A stretch of DNA of 46,113 bases, taken from contig MGUD01000006.1 of assembly GCA_001799795.1 (NCBI GenBank), positions 1-46,113 on the forward strand, written 5' to 3'. The DNA is from Elusimicrobia bacterium GWC2_61_19 (GTDB lineage: Bacteria; Elusimicrobiota; Elusimicrobia; Elusimicrobiales; UBA9959). The position numbers were made by a program, and so were the translations under genes. The stretch's first letter is position 1. Each line of letters begins with the position of its first letter. Shown in pieces: positions 1 to 7,107 of the stretch. The notes beneath the pieces are model-generated. The model made no database searches, was not told where the DNA came from, and was given only the letters and a program-made list of their open reading frames with translations.

Positions 1-281
1 GAATGGGGCTGGACGTTGGCGTGTTCGGCGCCGAAGAGTTTTTTGGCGCGGTCGATGGCGAGTTTTTCGGCGATGTCGACGTGCTCGCAGCCGCCGTAAT
101 AGCGCTTGCCCGGGTAGCCTTCGGCGTATTTATTGGTGAGGACGGAGCCGAGGGCCTCGAGGACGGCTTTGGAGGTGTAGTTCTCGGAGGCGATGAGTTC
201 GAGGTTGTTCTGCTGGCGCAGCACTTCGCCTTTGATGGCTTTGTAAAGCTGGGGGTCGTTTTTGCGGATTTCGTCGTACAT
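1..281 (-). CDS. glyA: Serine hydroxymethyltransferase, N-terminal part (cut by window edge)
   Basis: Only the first ~93 codons are present; the gene runs off the left edge. The translation starts [16 protein letters not shown] and contains [10 protein letters not shown] and [19 protein letters not shown], the hallmark N-terminal segments of the PLP enzyme SHMT, which interconverts serine and glycine and loads C1 units on tetrahydrofolate. The start at 281 is supported by an AGGAG Shine-Dalgarno a few bases upstream on the minus strand. The active-site lysine lies outside the window, so completeness cannot be judged. Family assignment is very secure. Confidence 0.96.
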   Translation of the reverse strand, partial: MYDEIRKNDPQLYKAIKGEVLRQQNNLELIASENYTSKAVLEALGSVLTNKYAEGYPGKRYYGGCEHVDIAEKLAIDRAKKLFGAEHANVQPH

Positions 282-338
282 GGTGGTGTCTCCTTTGTTG
301 GCTCTTACTTAAAAATTAAAACCGCGAGATGCTAAGTC

Positions 339-466
339 GGTGACGGCCGGGACGTTCCCCTGCCCACCCGGGAAGAGGGAACCCTTGCGTCGGTTCCCCC
401 CGCCTTACTTTGATGGCGGGGCCCCCTTCCGCAACGGGTGTTCAGGGGAACGTCCCGGCCATCGCC
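339..466. repeat. Long palindromic, multi-hairpin element (REP/MITE-like or structured RNA)
   Basis: A 24-nt left arm (339-362) pairs with the right arm 443-466 over 23 positions, with one C-A mismatch and one G-T wobble; 18 bp (345-362/443-460) are perfect. Just inside, CACCCG pairs with CGGGTG. The enclosed DNA has two further hairpins, GGAACC...GGTTCC (378-396) and CCCGCC...GGCGGG (399-420), giving a branched fold. It fills the gap between the phosphatase gene and glyA and has no coding potential I trust. The GGGACGTTCCCC core resembles REP/Y1-transposase-associated palindromes, but that is inference and no second copy was seen in this window. Confidence 0.7.
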
Positions 467-510
467 TCCAAAAAAACCGCTTATGTCAGAGCCACTGCGG
501 TCGTGTATTT

Positions 511-969
511 CTATTTTACTTCTTTTTTTAGTTTTTCGAGAGAGGCTTTGACGGCGGATTTTATTAATTTGAAGATCTCGAAGTAAAAGAGGGCGTCGCG
601 GCCGTAGGGGTCGGCGATGTCGTCGGCGCCGAAGCCGGCGTATTCTATGAGCGTGAAGGTTTTGGCGGCGGCGGCGGGGTAGAGCTGGGAGATGCGGGCC
701 TTGTGGTCGGCGGTCATGGCCAGGATGAGGTCGGCCTCACCGGCTATTTCGGCGGTCAGTTCCACGGGGATGTGTTTAAGATCCTTTACGCCTTCCTTTT
801 TCAGCAGGTCGGCTACTACGGCGGGCTGCGGTATGTCTTTGGCGGCCAGGAGGCCGGCGGAGGTGAATTGCAGGGGGAGTTTTCCGGCCGCGGCGAGGAG
901 GGCGGCGTAGTGATGGGCCAGAACGCTGCGGCAGGTGTTGCCGGTGCAGACGAAAAGTATTTTTTTCAC
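511..969 (-). CDS. Low-molecular-weight protein phosphatase (tyrosine or arginine)
   Basis: 152 aa, GTG start at 969. The N-terminal P-loop reads FVCTGNTCRS, with nucleophile Cys8 and Arg14 (C-X5-R), and the general-acid DP motif is at Asp120 (ADPYG), so all catalytic parts of the LMW-PTP fold are present. Thr at the fifth loop position (CTGNT) matches YwlE-type protein arginine phosphatases rather than classical tyrosine phosphatases; that specificity is inference. The usual Pro after CRS is Val. The start overlaps the rsmI stop by 4 nt (GTGA), so translation is probably coupled and the gene is last in the HD-GYP > rsmI > phosphatase operon. Cytoplasmic. Confidence 0.9.
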   Translation of the reverse strand: MKKILFVCTGNTCRSVLAHHYAALLAAAGKLPLQFTSAGLLAAKDIPQPAVVADLLKKEGVKDLKHIPVELTAEIAGEADLILAMTADHKARISQLYPAAAAKTFTLIEYAGFGADDIADPYGRDALFYFEIFKLIKSAVKASLEKLKKEVK

Positions 970-1691
970 GGCAGCCAATCCCCGGGGCCGCCGGAGGCGG
1001 GCTCCTCCCGTTCTTCTTCTTCGGAGCCGCCGGGGCGCAGCAGCACCACCACTTCGCCTTTCACGTCGCCGGCGGCCTCTATTCTGGCGATGGTCTCGTC
1101 CACGGGGCCGCCTACCCACTCTTCGTAGATCTTGCTTATCTCGCGCGCCACTATGGCGGTGAGGCCCGGGCCGAATTCCTCGCGCGCTATGGCGAGGAAC
1201 TTTTTCAGCCGGTAGGGCGACTCGAAAAGTATGACGGTCTTTTTAAGGGTGAAGGCGGCGGTGAGGGCTTTTACTATTTTGCCGCGCGAGCGCGGCAGGA
1301 AGCCCAGGAAAATGAAGGAGTCGGAGGGCAGGCCGGAGCCGGCCGCCGCGGCTATTACCGCCGAGGGGCCGGGCAGCGCGCTGACCTTTATGCCGGTAGA
1401 GCGCGCCAAAGCCACCAGTTTGCGGCCGGGGTCCGAAATGCAGGGGGAGCCGCCGTCGGTGACCAGGGCGGCGCTTTTGCCCGAGCGCAGCCAGGCCATG
1501 GCCCCGGCTACGGAGCGCTCGTCGTGTTCGTTGTAGCGGAAAAGTTTTTTCTGGATGCCGAAATGGTTGAGCAGCTGGGCGGTGCGGCGGGTGTCTTCGC
1601 AGAATACCGCGTCCGCTTCTTTCAGCGCTTCCAGCGCGCGCAGGGTGATGTCTTTGAGGTTGCCTATGGGAGTGGGGACGATGAACAGCAT
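966..1691 (-). CDS. rsmI: 16S rRNA (cytidine1402-2'-O)-methyltransferase
   Basis: 241 aa. The start MLFIVPTPIGNLKDITLRA is the signature of RsmI (YraL), the SAM-dependent enzyme that 2'-O-methylates C1402 in the decoding centre of 16S rRNA. Further family blocks include CEDTRRTAQLLNHFGI, TDGGSPCISDPG and ALPGPSAVIAA. E. coli RsmI is somewhat longer; this protein ends in an acidic and Pro/Gly-rich tail (EEEEREEPASGG) in place of the usual C-terminal region. It lies 7 nt after the HD-GYP gene and overlaps the phosphatase start by 4 nt. Confidence 0.95.
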   Translation of the reverse strand: MLFIVPTPIGNLKDITLRALEALKEADAVFCEDTRRTAQLLNHFGIQKKLFRYNEHDERSVAGAMAWLRSGKSAALVTDGGSPCISDPGRKLVALARSTGIKVSALPGPSAVIAAAAGSGLPSDSFIFLGFLPRSRGKIVKALTAAFTLKKTVILFESPYRLKKFLAIAREEFGPGLTAIVAREISKIYEEWVGGPVDETIARIEAAGDVKGEVVVLLRPGGSEEEEREEPASGGPGDWLP

Positions 1692-1698
1692 CGGGGGC

Positions 1699-2928
1699 CT
1701 ATTTGCCGACCGCGGGCCAGTTCTCGGTCTCCAGCTTGAGGAAAGCTTTTACCACTTCCGGGTCGAACTGGCGGCCGGCGCCCTTCGTCAGCTCGCTCTC
1801 GGCGATCTGCACGCTGAGGGCTTTGCGGTACGGGCGGTCGCTGCGCATGGCGTCCCAGGCGTCTATGGTGGCCACGATGCGCGCGCCCAGCGGGATCTCC
1901 TCGCCTTTGAGGCCCTCGGGGTAGCCCATGCCGTTGAACCATTCCTGGTGATAAAGCACCATCTGGGCCACGGGGCCGAGGAAGTGGATGGGGGAAAGGA
2001 TCTGGTAGCCGATGGCGGGGTGTTTCTTTATCTCGTCGTATTCTTCCGTGGTCAGCTTGCCCGGCTTGGAGAGGATGGCCCCGTCTATGCCGATCTTGCC
2101 GATATCGTGCAGCAGCGCCGCGTATTCCACGTAGCGCAGCATCTGCTCCGGCATATGCAGTTCCTGGGCCAGGCGGCGGGCTTTCTGGCGGGCGCGGCCG
2201 GCGTGGTCGCCGGTGTAGGAGTCCTTGGCGTCGATCACGCGGGCCAGGGTCTGCACCATCTCCAGGTAGAAGTTCTCCAGGCTTTCGTAAAGTTTGATAT
2301 TTTCCAGCGTGATGGCGGTCTCGCCGGCCAGCAGCGTAAGGAACTTCAGGTCGTAGTCGGTGAAGGATTCTTTGTCGCGGGAAAGGTGCAGGTTCAGCAC
2401 GCCGAAGGGCTTGTCCTTGAGCTTGAGCGGGATGGCGATGAACGGGTCCAGCTGCTCTTCCTTGCCGATGAAGTCCTTGTACTGGGTGTTCTGCTGCGGG
2501 TCGGTGACGAAGATGGTCTCGCCGGTCTGAAAGGCGCGGCCGGCTATGCCCAGGCCGGGCTTTATGCGGGTGTTCTCGATAACTTCCCTGGAAATATTCT
2601 TGGAGGCGGCGATCTTCAGTTCGTCGGCCGCGGTGTCGTGGATCATCAGCGAGCCGCGGGGGGAGTTGATCAGTTCGCAGGCGCACTCGATCACGGTCTG
2701 GTAGAAATCCTCTTTCTTAATGGTGCCGGCGTTCACTATGCCTACCTCGTGGATGGTAAGCAGGCTGGTCAGCAGTTCGTCGAACTTGCCCCAGGTGGTC
2801 TTAAGGGAGTTATCGCGGCCTTCGGCGTCGGGGGCGTGCTTCTCGAGGCGCAGGTTGTAGACCTTGCGCAGGAGCGCGCCCACCGCGAAAAGCAGAATGA
2901 CTATGACCAGCGAAAGCAGGTATATCAT
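1699..2928 (-). CDS. Membrane-anchored GAF + HD-GYP domain protein
   Basis: 409 aa. A single N-terminal membrane segment (residues 2-19) precedes a GAF sensor domain (about 70-215) and an HD-GYP domain (about 230-395). Visible motifs are LLHDIGK (His274-Asp275), HPAIGYQIL and GMGYPEGLKGEEIP, plus the later Asp in TIDAWDAM. HD-GYP proteins are usually cyclic-di-GMP (or cGAMP) phosphodiesterases. The normally paired HH before E-[RW]-DG-GYP is HQ here (His327-Gln328), so one usual metal ligand is replaced and activity may be altered. It is first in the operon with rsmI and the phosphatase. No strong Shine-Dalgarno precedes the ATG. Confidence 0.9.
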   Translation of the reverse strand: MIYLLSLVIVILLFAVGALLRKVYNLRLEKHAPDAEGRDNSLKTTWGKFDELLTSLLTIHEVGIVNAGTIKKEDFYQTVIECACELINSPRGSLMIHDTAADELKIAASKNISREVIENTRIKPGLGIAGRAFQTGETIFVTDPQQNTQYKDFIGKEEQLDPFIAIPLKLKDKPFGVLNLHLSRDKESFTDYDLKFLTLLAGETAITLENIKLYESLENFYLEMVQTLARVIDAKDSYTGDHAGRARQKARRLAQELHMPEQMLRYVEYAALLHDIGKIGIDGAILSKPGKLTTEEYDEIKKHPAIGYQILSPIHFLGPVAQMVLYHQEWFNGMGYPEGLKGEEIPLGARIVATIDAWDAMRSDRPYRKALSVQIAESELTKGAGRQFDPEVVKAFLKLETENWPAVGK

Positions 2929-3005
2929 TAGACAAAGAATAGCAAAAGACAGGCATAAAATCCATTTAAATAAGGATATCGATAGCGGCCCAAAGCGCGG
3001 GGCGA

Positions 3006-3035
3006 TTGTATCCCCAATCCCATAAAGTTTATAAT
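3006..3035 (+). promoter_or_regulatory. Promoter of dapB, predicted leaderless start
   Basis: TTGTAT (3006-3011), an 18-nt spacer and a perfect TATAAT (3030-3035). Standard geometry puts +1 about 7 nt later, exactly on the A of the dapB ATG at 3042. The 6-nt gap TGGAGC has a GGAG too close to the ATG to act well as a Shine-Dalgarno. Confidence 0.6.
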
Positions 3036-3041
3036 TGGAGC

Positions 3042-3767
3042 ATGAAAACGCATGTGTTGCGGGTGCTGGTCTGCGGCGCCGCCGGCCGCATGGGGCGCGC
3101 GGTGCGCGCCGAAATGGAGGCCTCGGGGGCTTTCACCTGCGCCGCGGGCATAGACGCCCGGCCCGGCCCCGGGGTGGAGGCGCCCGACGCTTTCGAGTAT
3201 CTGCTGGCCGGCGCGGACGTCGTCGTCGATTTCTCCTCGCCGGAATCCGCCTGCCGTTACGCCGCCGCCTGCGCCAAAGTCCGCAAACCTTTTGTGACCG
3301 GCGCCACCGGTTTTTCCAAAAAACAACTGGTCGCGCTCAAGCTGGCCGCCCGCCGCACGCCGGTTTTCTTTTCCCCCAATATGAGCCCAGCGGTAAATCT
3401 GACCTTCGCCCTGGCCGGTTTCGCCGCCCGGCGGCTGGCCGGTTTCGACGCGCATGTCAGCGAGGCGCACCACGCGGCCAAGCGCGACGCCCCCAGCGGC
3501 ACGGCCCTGCGCTACGCCGAGCATATCGCCGCGGCCCGCGGCGGGGCGCTGCCGCCCATAACCAGCGTGCGCGCCGGGGATATCGTGGGCGACCACACCG
3601 TGCTTTTCGCCGGGCCGCATGAGCGCGTGGAATTAACGCACCGCGCCCATTCGCGGGCGGTCTTCGCCGCCGGCGCGCTGAAGGCCGCCGCCTGGCTCTA
3701 TGGCCGCAAGCCGGGTTATTACGACTATGCCGACCTGCTCGGCCTTAAAGGGCTGCTTTGCGGCTAG
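3042..3767 (+). CDS. dapB: 4-hydroxy-tetrahydrodipicolinate reductase
   Basis: 241 aa. The Rossmann motif VCGAAGRMGRAV at the N-terminus binds NAD(P)H, and SEAHHAAKRDAPSGTAL carries the catalytic His-His and the Lys/DAPSGTA substrate site; DIVGDHTVLFAG and ERVELTHRAHSR complete the family pattern. DapB reduces HTPA to tetrahydrodipicolinate in the lysine/diaminopimelate pathway, feeding peptidoglycan. The ATG at 3042 is preferred; a GTG at 3054 would remove four residues. Length is slightly short of E. coli DapB. Probably monocistronic or co-transcribed with the hydrolase 28 nt downstream. Confidence 0.95.
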   Translation: MKTHVLRVLVCGAAGRMGRAVRAEMEASGAFTCAAGIDARPGPGVEAPDAFEYLLAGADVVVDFSSPESACRYAAACAKVRKPFVTGATGFSKKQLVALKLAARRTPVFFSPNMSPAVNLTFALAGFAARRLAGFDAHVSEAHHAAKRDAPSGTALRYAEHIAAARGGALPPITSVRAGDIVGDHTVLFAGPHERVELTHRAHSRAVFAAGALKAAAWLYGRKPGYYDYADLLGLKGLLCG

Positions 3768-3795
3768 CTAGACTAACTGGTAAACAAGGAAGATC

Positions 3796-4719
3796 ATGAA
3801 TAAGGCTGAACTTTTGAACTGGTTCCTTTTCGCCGTCGGCGCCATAGCGGCTTTCGCCGTTTACACGTCCTACCGCAAGAGCGCCGCCATCATCCAGCCG
3901 GCCCGCAAGGCGGCGGTGGCGTACAACCCGGACCAGTTCCGCCTGGCGCACGAGACCATAGATTTCGCCACGGCCGACGGGGTCCGGCTCAGGGGCTGGT
4001 TCGTCCCGGCGCCGGGCGGCGAAAGCGGCCGCACCATAATCTTCTGCCACGGCTGGTGCTCCAACCGCGGCGAGACCCTGCGCGACACTTATTTCCTGGC
4101 GGAGCAGGGCTTCAATCTTTTCTATTTCGATTTCCGCGCCTCGGGAGAGAGCAAGGGTTCCGTCTCCAGTGTGGGGTATCTGGAAACCCGCGACTTCGAC
4201 GCGGCTTACGAGTTCCTTAAGGTCAACCGCCCGCACGCGGCGGAGTCGGTGGCGGTTTTCGGCACTTCCATGGGCGGTTCGGTGGCCATCTACGCGGCGG
4301 CCAAATATCCGGAGCTGGCCTGCGTGGTGGCGGAGAACACTTTCCTTTCCTACAATAAGGTGGTGGCCAACTGGAGCTGGAACCGCCTGAAGACGCCGTA
4401 CTTCCCGCTGGTGGCCATGACGCTTTTCTTCGTGCGGCGCAAGCTCAAGGCGGACCCGGAACCCTACAGCCCGGTGTATAACGTCGCCGGGGTGAAGATG
4501 CCCGCCATGTTCATAAACGGGGACAACGACGACCTGGTGCCGGTGCGGGATGCGGAGACGCTTTTCGGCATGTGCCCGTCGGAAAAGAAGCAGATGTGGG
4601 TGATAGCCGGGGCCTCCCACGCCAAGTGCGCCGAGGTGGGCGGCGAGGTTTACCGCGGCAAGCTGTCGGCCTTCTTTAAAGAGCACCTGCGCGAGCCGGA
4701 ACCTGAGCCGGTAAAATAA
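3796..4719 (+). CDS. Membrane-anchored alpha/beta hydrolase
   Basis: 307 aa. An N-terminal hydrophobic segment (about residues 8-24) anchors the protein, followed by a serine-hydrolase fold: oxyanion-region IIFCHGWCSNRGE, nucleophile elbow FGTSMGGS, acid NGDNDDLVP and catalytic His in AGASHAKC. This matches the YfhR/BEM46-like group of membrane-linked alpha/beta hydrolases; the substrate is unknown. The start has an AAGGAAG Shine-Dalgarno at good spacing. It follows dapB closely on the same strand and precedes the promoter of the small basic protein. Confidence 0.88.
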   Translation: MNKAELLNWFLFAVGAIAAFAVYTSYRKSAAIIQPARKAAVAYNPDQFRLAHETIDFATADGVRLRGWFVPAPGGESGRTIIFCHGWCSNRGETLRDTYFLAEQGFNLFYFDFRASGESKGSVSSVGYLETRDFDAAYEFLKVNRPHAAESVAVFGTSMGGSVAIYAAAKYPELACVVAENTFLSYNKVVANWSWNRLKTPYFPLVAMTLFFVRRKLKADPEPYSPVYNVAGVKMPAMFINGDNDDLVPVRDAETLFGMCPSEKKQMWVIAGASHAKCAEVGGEVYRGKLSAFFKEHLREPEPEPVK

Positions 4720-4751
4720 GTGTTGCGTTCTCCGTCGGCATAATGTAATAT
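4713..4751 (+). promoter_or_regulatory. Promoter of the 78-aa basic repeat protein gene
   Basis: TTGCGT (4723-4728), a 17-nt spacer, and TAATAT (4746-4751). The -35 is preceded by AAAATAAGTG; the 14-nt string AAAATAAGTGTTGC (4713-4726) recurs exactly at 8841-8854 before the other lysine-rich small gene. A short hairpin (CATCCCC 4760-4766 with GGGGATG 4770-4776) and a second GC-rich hairpin follow in the untranslated leader. Confidence 0.65.
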
Positions 4752-4827
4752 TTACCTAACATCCCCGACGGGGATGAAATTCTGCCCCGGCGGTAAAGCG
4801 GGGGGAAGTATAACGGAGGGAATTAAA

Positions 4828-5064
4828 ATGGCAGAAATGATACAGAAAGTCGGTCTCAAACGGGAAAAGGGTTTCCTGTATTTCATAGACAAACAGGGTG
4901 ACATATCCTGCGCTGTCATGGCCCGCGGCAAAAAGAAAGGCGGCAAGGCCAAGAAAGCCGTGAAAGTCGGCGTAAAGAAAGAAAAGGGCTACCTTTACTT
5001 CATCGACAAGAAAGGCAATGTGTCCCGCGCCATCATGAAGAATTCCGGCAAGAAAAAGAAATAA
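4828..5064 (+). CDS. Small basic protein of two tandem FLYFIDK repeats
   Basis: 78 aa. The ATG at 4828 is chosen because GGAGGG sits 7 nt upstream; an in-frame ATG at 4774 lies inside a leader hairpin. The protein is an internal duplication: KVGLKREKGFLYFIDKQG (first half) and KVGVKKEKGYLYFIDKKG (second half), each followed by a Ser-Arg/Cys-Ala-Met segment and a Gly/Lys-rich tail (ARGKKKGG, KNSGKKKK). High lysine and short beta-prone repeats suggest nucleic-acid binding, but no family function is known to me. It has its own promoter, a structured leader and a strong terminator, so it is a real and probably well-expressed single gene. Confidence 0.9.
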   Translation: MAEMIQKVGLKREKGFLYFIDKQGDISCAVMARGKKKGGKAKKAVKVGVKKEKGYLYFIDKKGNVSRAIMKNSGKKKK

Positions 5065-5083
5065 TAATTCTTTTTTATTGACG

Positions 5084-5116
5084 AATCCCCCCGTGTCACA
5101 GCGGGGGGATTTTATT
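5084..5116 (+). terminator. Rho-independent terminator after the basic repeat gene
   Basis: Perfect 10-bp stem AATCCCCCCG (5084-5093) with CGGGGGGATT (5102-5111), 8-nt loop, followed by TTATTT. It lies 20 nt after the stop codon at 5064. Confidence 0.9.
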
Positions 5117-5131
5117 TGGTAATATCTGGGT

Positions 5132-5848
5132 ATGAAGATATTTATTCTGTTGCTGCTGGCCGCCGGTCCGCTTTCCGCCGAGTGGGGGCCGGCCGAAAAT
5201 TCCGCGGCCGCCGCGCTGGCCGGCGCGCGCGTAGAGACTTCGGTGATAAGCGCCGTCCCGCTGCCCGACCTGTTGGCCGCCAGGGACCTGGCCAGCCGGC
5301 CGCTGACCATTGGCGGCGTGAAGTTCCTCTCTACCGTCGTCTTCGACGCGGCCTGGGACAGCTGGTTCGTCCTGAAGCCGGCCGGCGGCGGCCTTGGCGC
5401 CGGCGCCTGGAAGGAGACCGACCTGGCTGGCGGGGCCGTCTATAACCACGGCGGGCTGGAGCTGCGCCTGCAGGAGACGGACGGCGTGGTGACGGTGCAG
5501 GCGCCCGGCGGGGAGAAAGCCGAGGTGTCCATCAACGGGCTGTTCGACCTGCTGTACGCGGAGTCCCTTAAAATTAAATTCGGTGACGCCGTGACCTACG
5601 CGATGTTCCGCAACCTGGCCCCCTTGAGCGAAGAAGAGGGGACGGCGGCGCTGCGCATAGGGTCCGACGGGCTTTATTATTATTCCGTGACCCCTGACAG
5701 TAAGATAGAGGCCGAGCCGCGCTGGCTGCTGGCCATAAACTGGGTGCTGTACGGCCTCAGGATAAAGGACGGGTCCCTGCTCTTCGTGTCCAAACCCATA
5801 GAGATGGCGCCGGAGGATCACGCGGCGGAGCGCGCGCGGCCCCGTTAA
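5132..5848 (+). CDS. Secreted protein of unknown function
   Basis: 238 aa. It begins with a clear signal peptide (MKIFILLLLAAGPLSA, cleavage likely after SA) and no later membrane segment, so it should be periplasmic or exported. The body is beta-rich (for example LELRLQETDGVVTVQ) with no motif I recognise. The Shine-Dalgarno is weak. Its TAA overlaps the TAA of the convergent Rieske gene within a shared TTAA (5845-5848), and no terminator separates them. GC-rich codon use like its neighbours supports a real gene. Confidence 0.75.
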   Translation: MKIFILLLLAAGPLSAEWGPAENSAAAALAGARVETSVISAVPLPDLLAARDLASRPLTIGGVKFLSTVVFDAAWDSWFVLKPAGGGLGAGAWKETDLAGGAVYNHGGLELRLQETDGVVTVQAPGGEKAEVSINGLFDLLYAESLKIKFGDAVTYAMFRNLAPLSEEEGTAALRIGSDGLYYYSVTPDSKIEAEPRWLLAINWVLYGLRIKDGSLLFVSKPIEMAPEDHAAERARPR

Positions 5849-6207
5849 CGGACGGTGATGTTTATGTAAATGTGGCCGCCTTCGGACCTTACCGGCCAGG
5901 TTTTCAGGCCGCGGGTCTTCAGGGCGGGGTCGGCGGGGTCCGCGTGGGCGCTGTCGGGGGCTTTCGGCACCGGGCCGCTCAGGGCCTCGCCGCTGCGGAC
6001 GTCGAACTGGGCGTAATGCAGCGGGCAGGTCAGTATCCAGCCCGTCAGCGCGCCGCGCTCCAGCCGCGCGTTGGCGTGGCCGCAGGCGCGTTCCACGGCG
6101 TAGAAAGTACCGCCGCAGTTGCAAAGGACGAGCTCGCGGCCCTCCAGGGTGACCGCCTTCATACCGCCGGCGGCGATGTCTTTTTCCTGCGCGGCTTTGA
6201 TGAACAT
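5845..6207 (-). CDS. Rieske [2Fe-2S] ferredoxin-like protein (second of two)
   Basis: 120 aa, soluble. The Rieske cluster motifs are CGHANARLERG and CPLHYAQFD, giving the C-X-H...C-X2-H ligand set expected of a one-domain Rieske ferredoxin of the dioxygenase/NirD type. Before the C-terminal strands an Ala/Asp/Pro-rich insert (KAPDSAHADPADPALK) lengthens the protein. It is the last gene of a four-gene redox operon, 1 nt after the FTR-like gene. Role inferred: electron carrier for a partner enzyme not encoded nearby. Confidence 0.88.
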   Translation of the reverse strand: MFIKAAQEKDIAAGGMKAVTLEGRELVLCNCGGTFYAVERACGHANARLERGALTGWILTCPLHYAQFDVRSGEALSGPVPKAPDSAHADPADPALKTRGLKTWPVRSEGGHIYINITVR

Positions 6208-6208
6208 A

Positions 6209-6544
6209 TTATTTCCTGATTAACTTGTTCGGCGGGAGCTGTTTTAATTTATCGGGGTCGGTCACGTCCTTATGGACGAACAAACCGCACCAGCAGCGCT
6301 TCATCGCGTCGTAGTGCTCGCGGTGAAAGGGAATACAGGGGCAGATTATCTTCATATTCTCGGCGCGGTCCCTGGTCCTGGCCTGGCAGGGGCAGTACGG
6401 CGCGCCCAGGCGGGCTTCCAGTCCGGCTTCCTGCTCCAGCAGGAAATCCGCGTCTTCCGCGGCGGGCGTTATCTTGTAGCCCAGTTTATCTACGATCGGT
6501 CCGAAAAGGTAGCGCAGGGCCTCCTTGCGGGCCTGTACGCTCAC
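6209..6544 (-). CDS. Ferredoxin:thioredoxin reductase catalytic-subunit-like protein
   Basis: 111 aa, GTG start at 6544 overlapping the glutaredoxin stop (GTGA). It carries three CxC pairs: YCPCQ (Cys51/53), ICPCIP (Cys68/70) and RCWCG (Cys84/86). This is the CPC-CPC-CHC pattern of the FTR catalytic chain, whose [4Fe-4S] cluster and redox disulfide pass electrons to thioredoxin. The last CxC is CWC instead of CHC, so the His that helps in plant FTR is Trp, and spacing between pairs differs from plant FTR. Sits between glutaredoxin and a Rieske protein, so a thiol-redox role is likely. Confidence 0.87.
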   Translation of the reverse strand: MSVQARKEALRYLFGPIVDKLGYKITPAAEDADFLLEQEAGLEARLGAPYCPCQARTRDRAENMKIICPCIPFHREHYDAMKRCWCGLFVHKDVTDPDKLKQLPPNKLIRK

Positions 6545-6792
6545 TTTTCCCCCAGCAGTTTCTCGAATTCCGCCGGGTCGTAGCCCTGCACGCAGGCGCC
6601 GCCTATCTTTATGAACGGAAAGGAGCCGGTGCAGCCCGCGCCGCGCATCTCCTCCATCATTTCTTCCTGCCTGGCGTCGTCCTGCTTGTCATAGTCCACG
6701 GCTTCGAACGGGATCTTTTTGCCCTCGAAATATTTTTTGCTCTTTTTGCACCACAGGCAGGTGCTGAGCGCGTAGATGGTCACTTTTTTCAT
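6541..6792 (-). CDS. Glutaredoxin-like thiol-disulfide protein
   Basis: 83 aa. Thioredoxin fold with the active site STCLWCKKSK (CxxC) near residues 12-15, the cis-Pro region GSFPFIKIGG and the C-terminal VQGYDPAEFEKLL, typical of glutaredoxin/NrdH-size proteins. It overlaps the upstream Rieske gene by 4 nt (ATGA) and the downstream FTR-like gene by 4 nt (GTGA). The context suggests it is the protein reduced by, or paired with, the FTR-like protein. Confidence 0.92.
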   Translation of the reverse strand: MKKVTIYALSTCLWCKKSKKYFEGKKIPFEAVDYDKQDDARQEEMMEEMRGAGCTGSFPFIKIGGACVQGYDPAEFEKLLGEK

Positions 6793-7100
6793 GATAACCT
6801 CACAAAGACCTTGCCGTCTTTAATTTCCGCCGCGTAAGTTTTTATGGCGAGTTCCGGCGCGTCCAGGAATTTCCCGTCGCGGATGTCGAAGCGCCAGTCG
6901 TGGCAGGGGCACTGCAGCACGTGGCCTTCCAGTTTGCCGGCGGCCAGCGGGCAGCCCATGTGGGCGCAGCGGTTCTCCAGCGCGTAGATCTCGGCGCCGC
7001 GCCGTATGAGCAGCACCGGCAGCCCTTTCGGGAACACCGGGTGGGGTACGCCTTCTTTCAGCGCGTCCTGTGCTGCCGTCTCCGCCCATTCTTCGGTCAT
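6789..7100 (-). CDS. Rieske [2Fe-2S] ferredoxin-like protein (first of two)
   Basis: 103 aa from ATG 7100 (MTEEWAETA). Rieske motifs CAHMGCPLAAGKLEG and CPCHDWRFD are canonical (C-X-H, C-X2-H), with the FDIRDGKFLDAP strand that follows in NirD/BphF-type ferredoxins. Upstream in-frame starts (7109 and 7169) exist, but TATAAT at 7113-7108 argues for the later ATG; a GGGA lies 4-7 nt before it. First gene of the redox operon; divergent from the permease gene. Confidence 0.88.
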   Translation of the reverse strand: MTEEWAETAAQDALKEGVPHPVFPKGLPVLLIRRGAEIYALENRCAHMGCPLAAGKLEGHVLQCPCHDWRFDIRDGKFLDAPELAIKTYAAEIKDGKVFVRLS

Positions 7101-7107
7101 AATTCCC

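Noticed and set aside
345-480. Terminator for the phosphatase or glyA gene
   Set aside because: The palindrome is not followed by a T tract on either strand; the only homopolymer is on the wrong side for each direction.
1555-2931. Long open frame on the plus strand opposite the HD-GYP gene
   Set aside because: It mirrors the third-codon GC bias of the true minus-strand gene and has no recognisable motif or start signal.
4774-4827. Upstream ATG extending the 78-aa protein
   Set aside because: It lies in a leader hairpin and lacks a Shine-Dalgarno, while ATG 4828 has GGAGGG at 7 nt.
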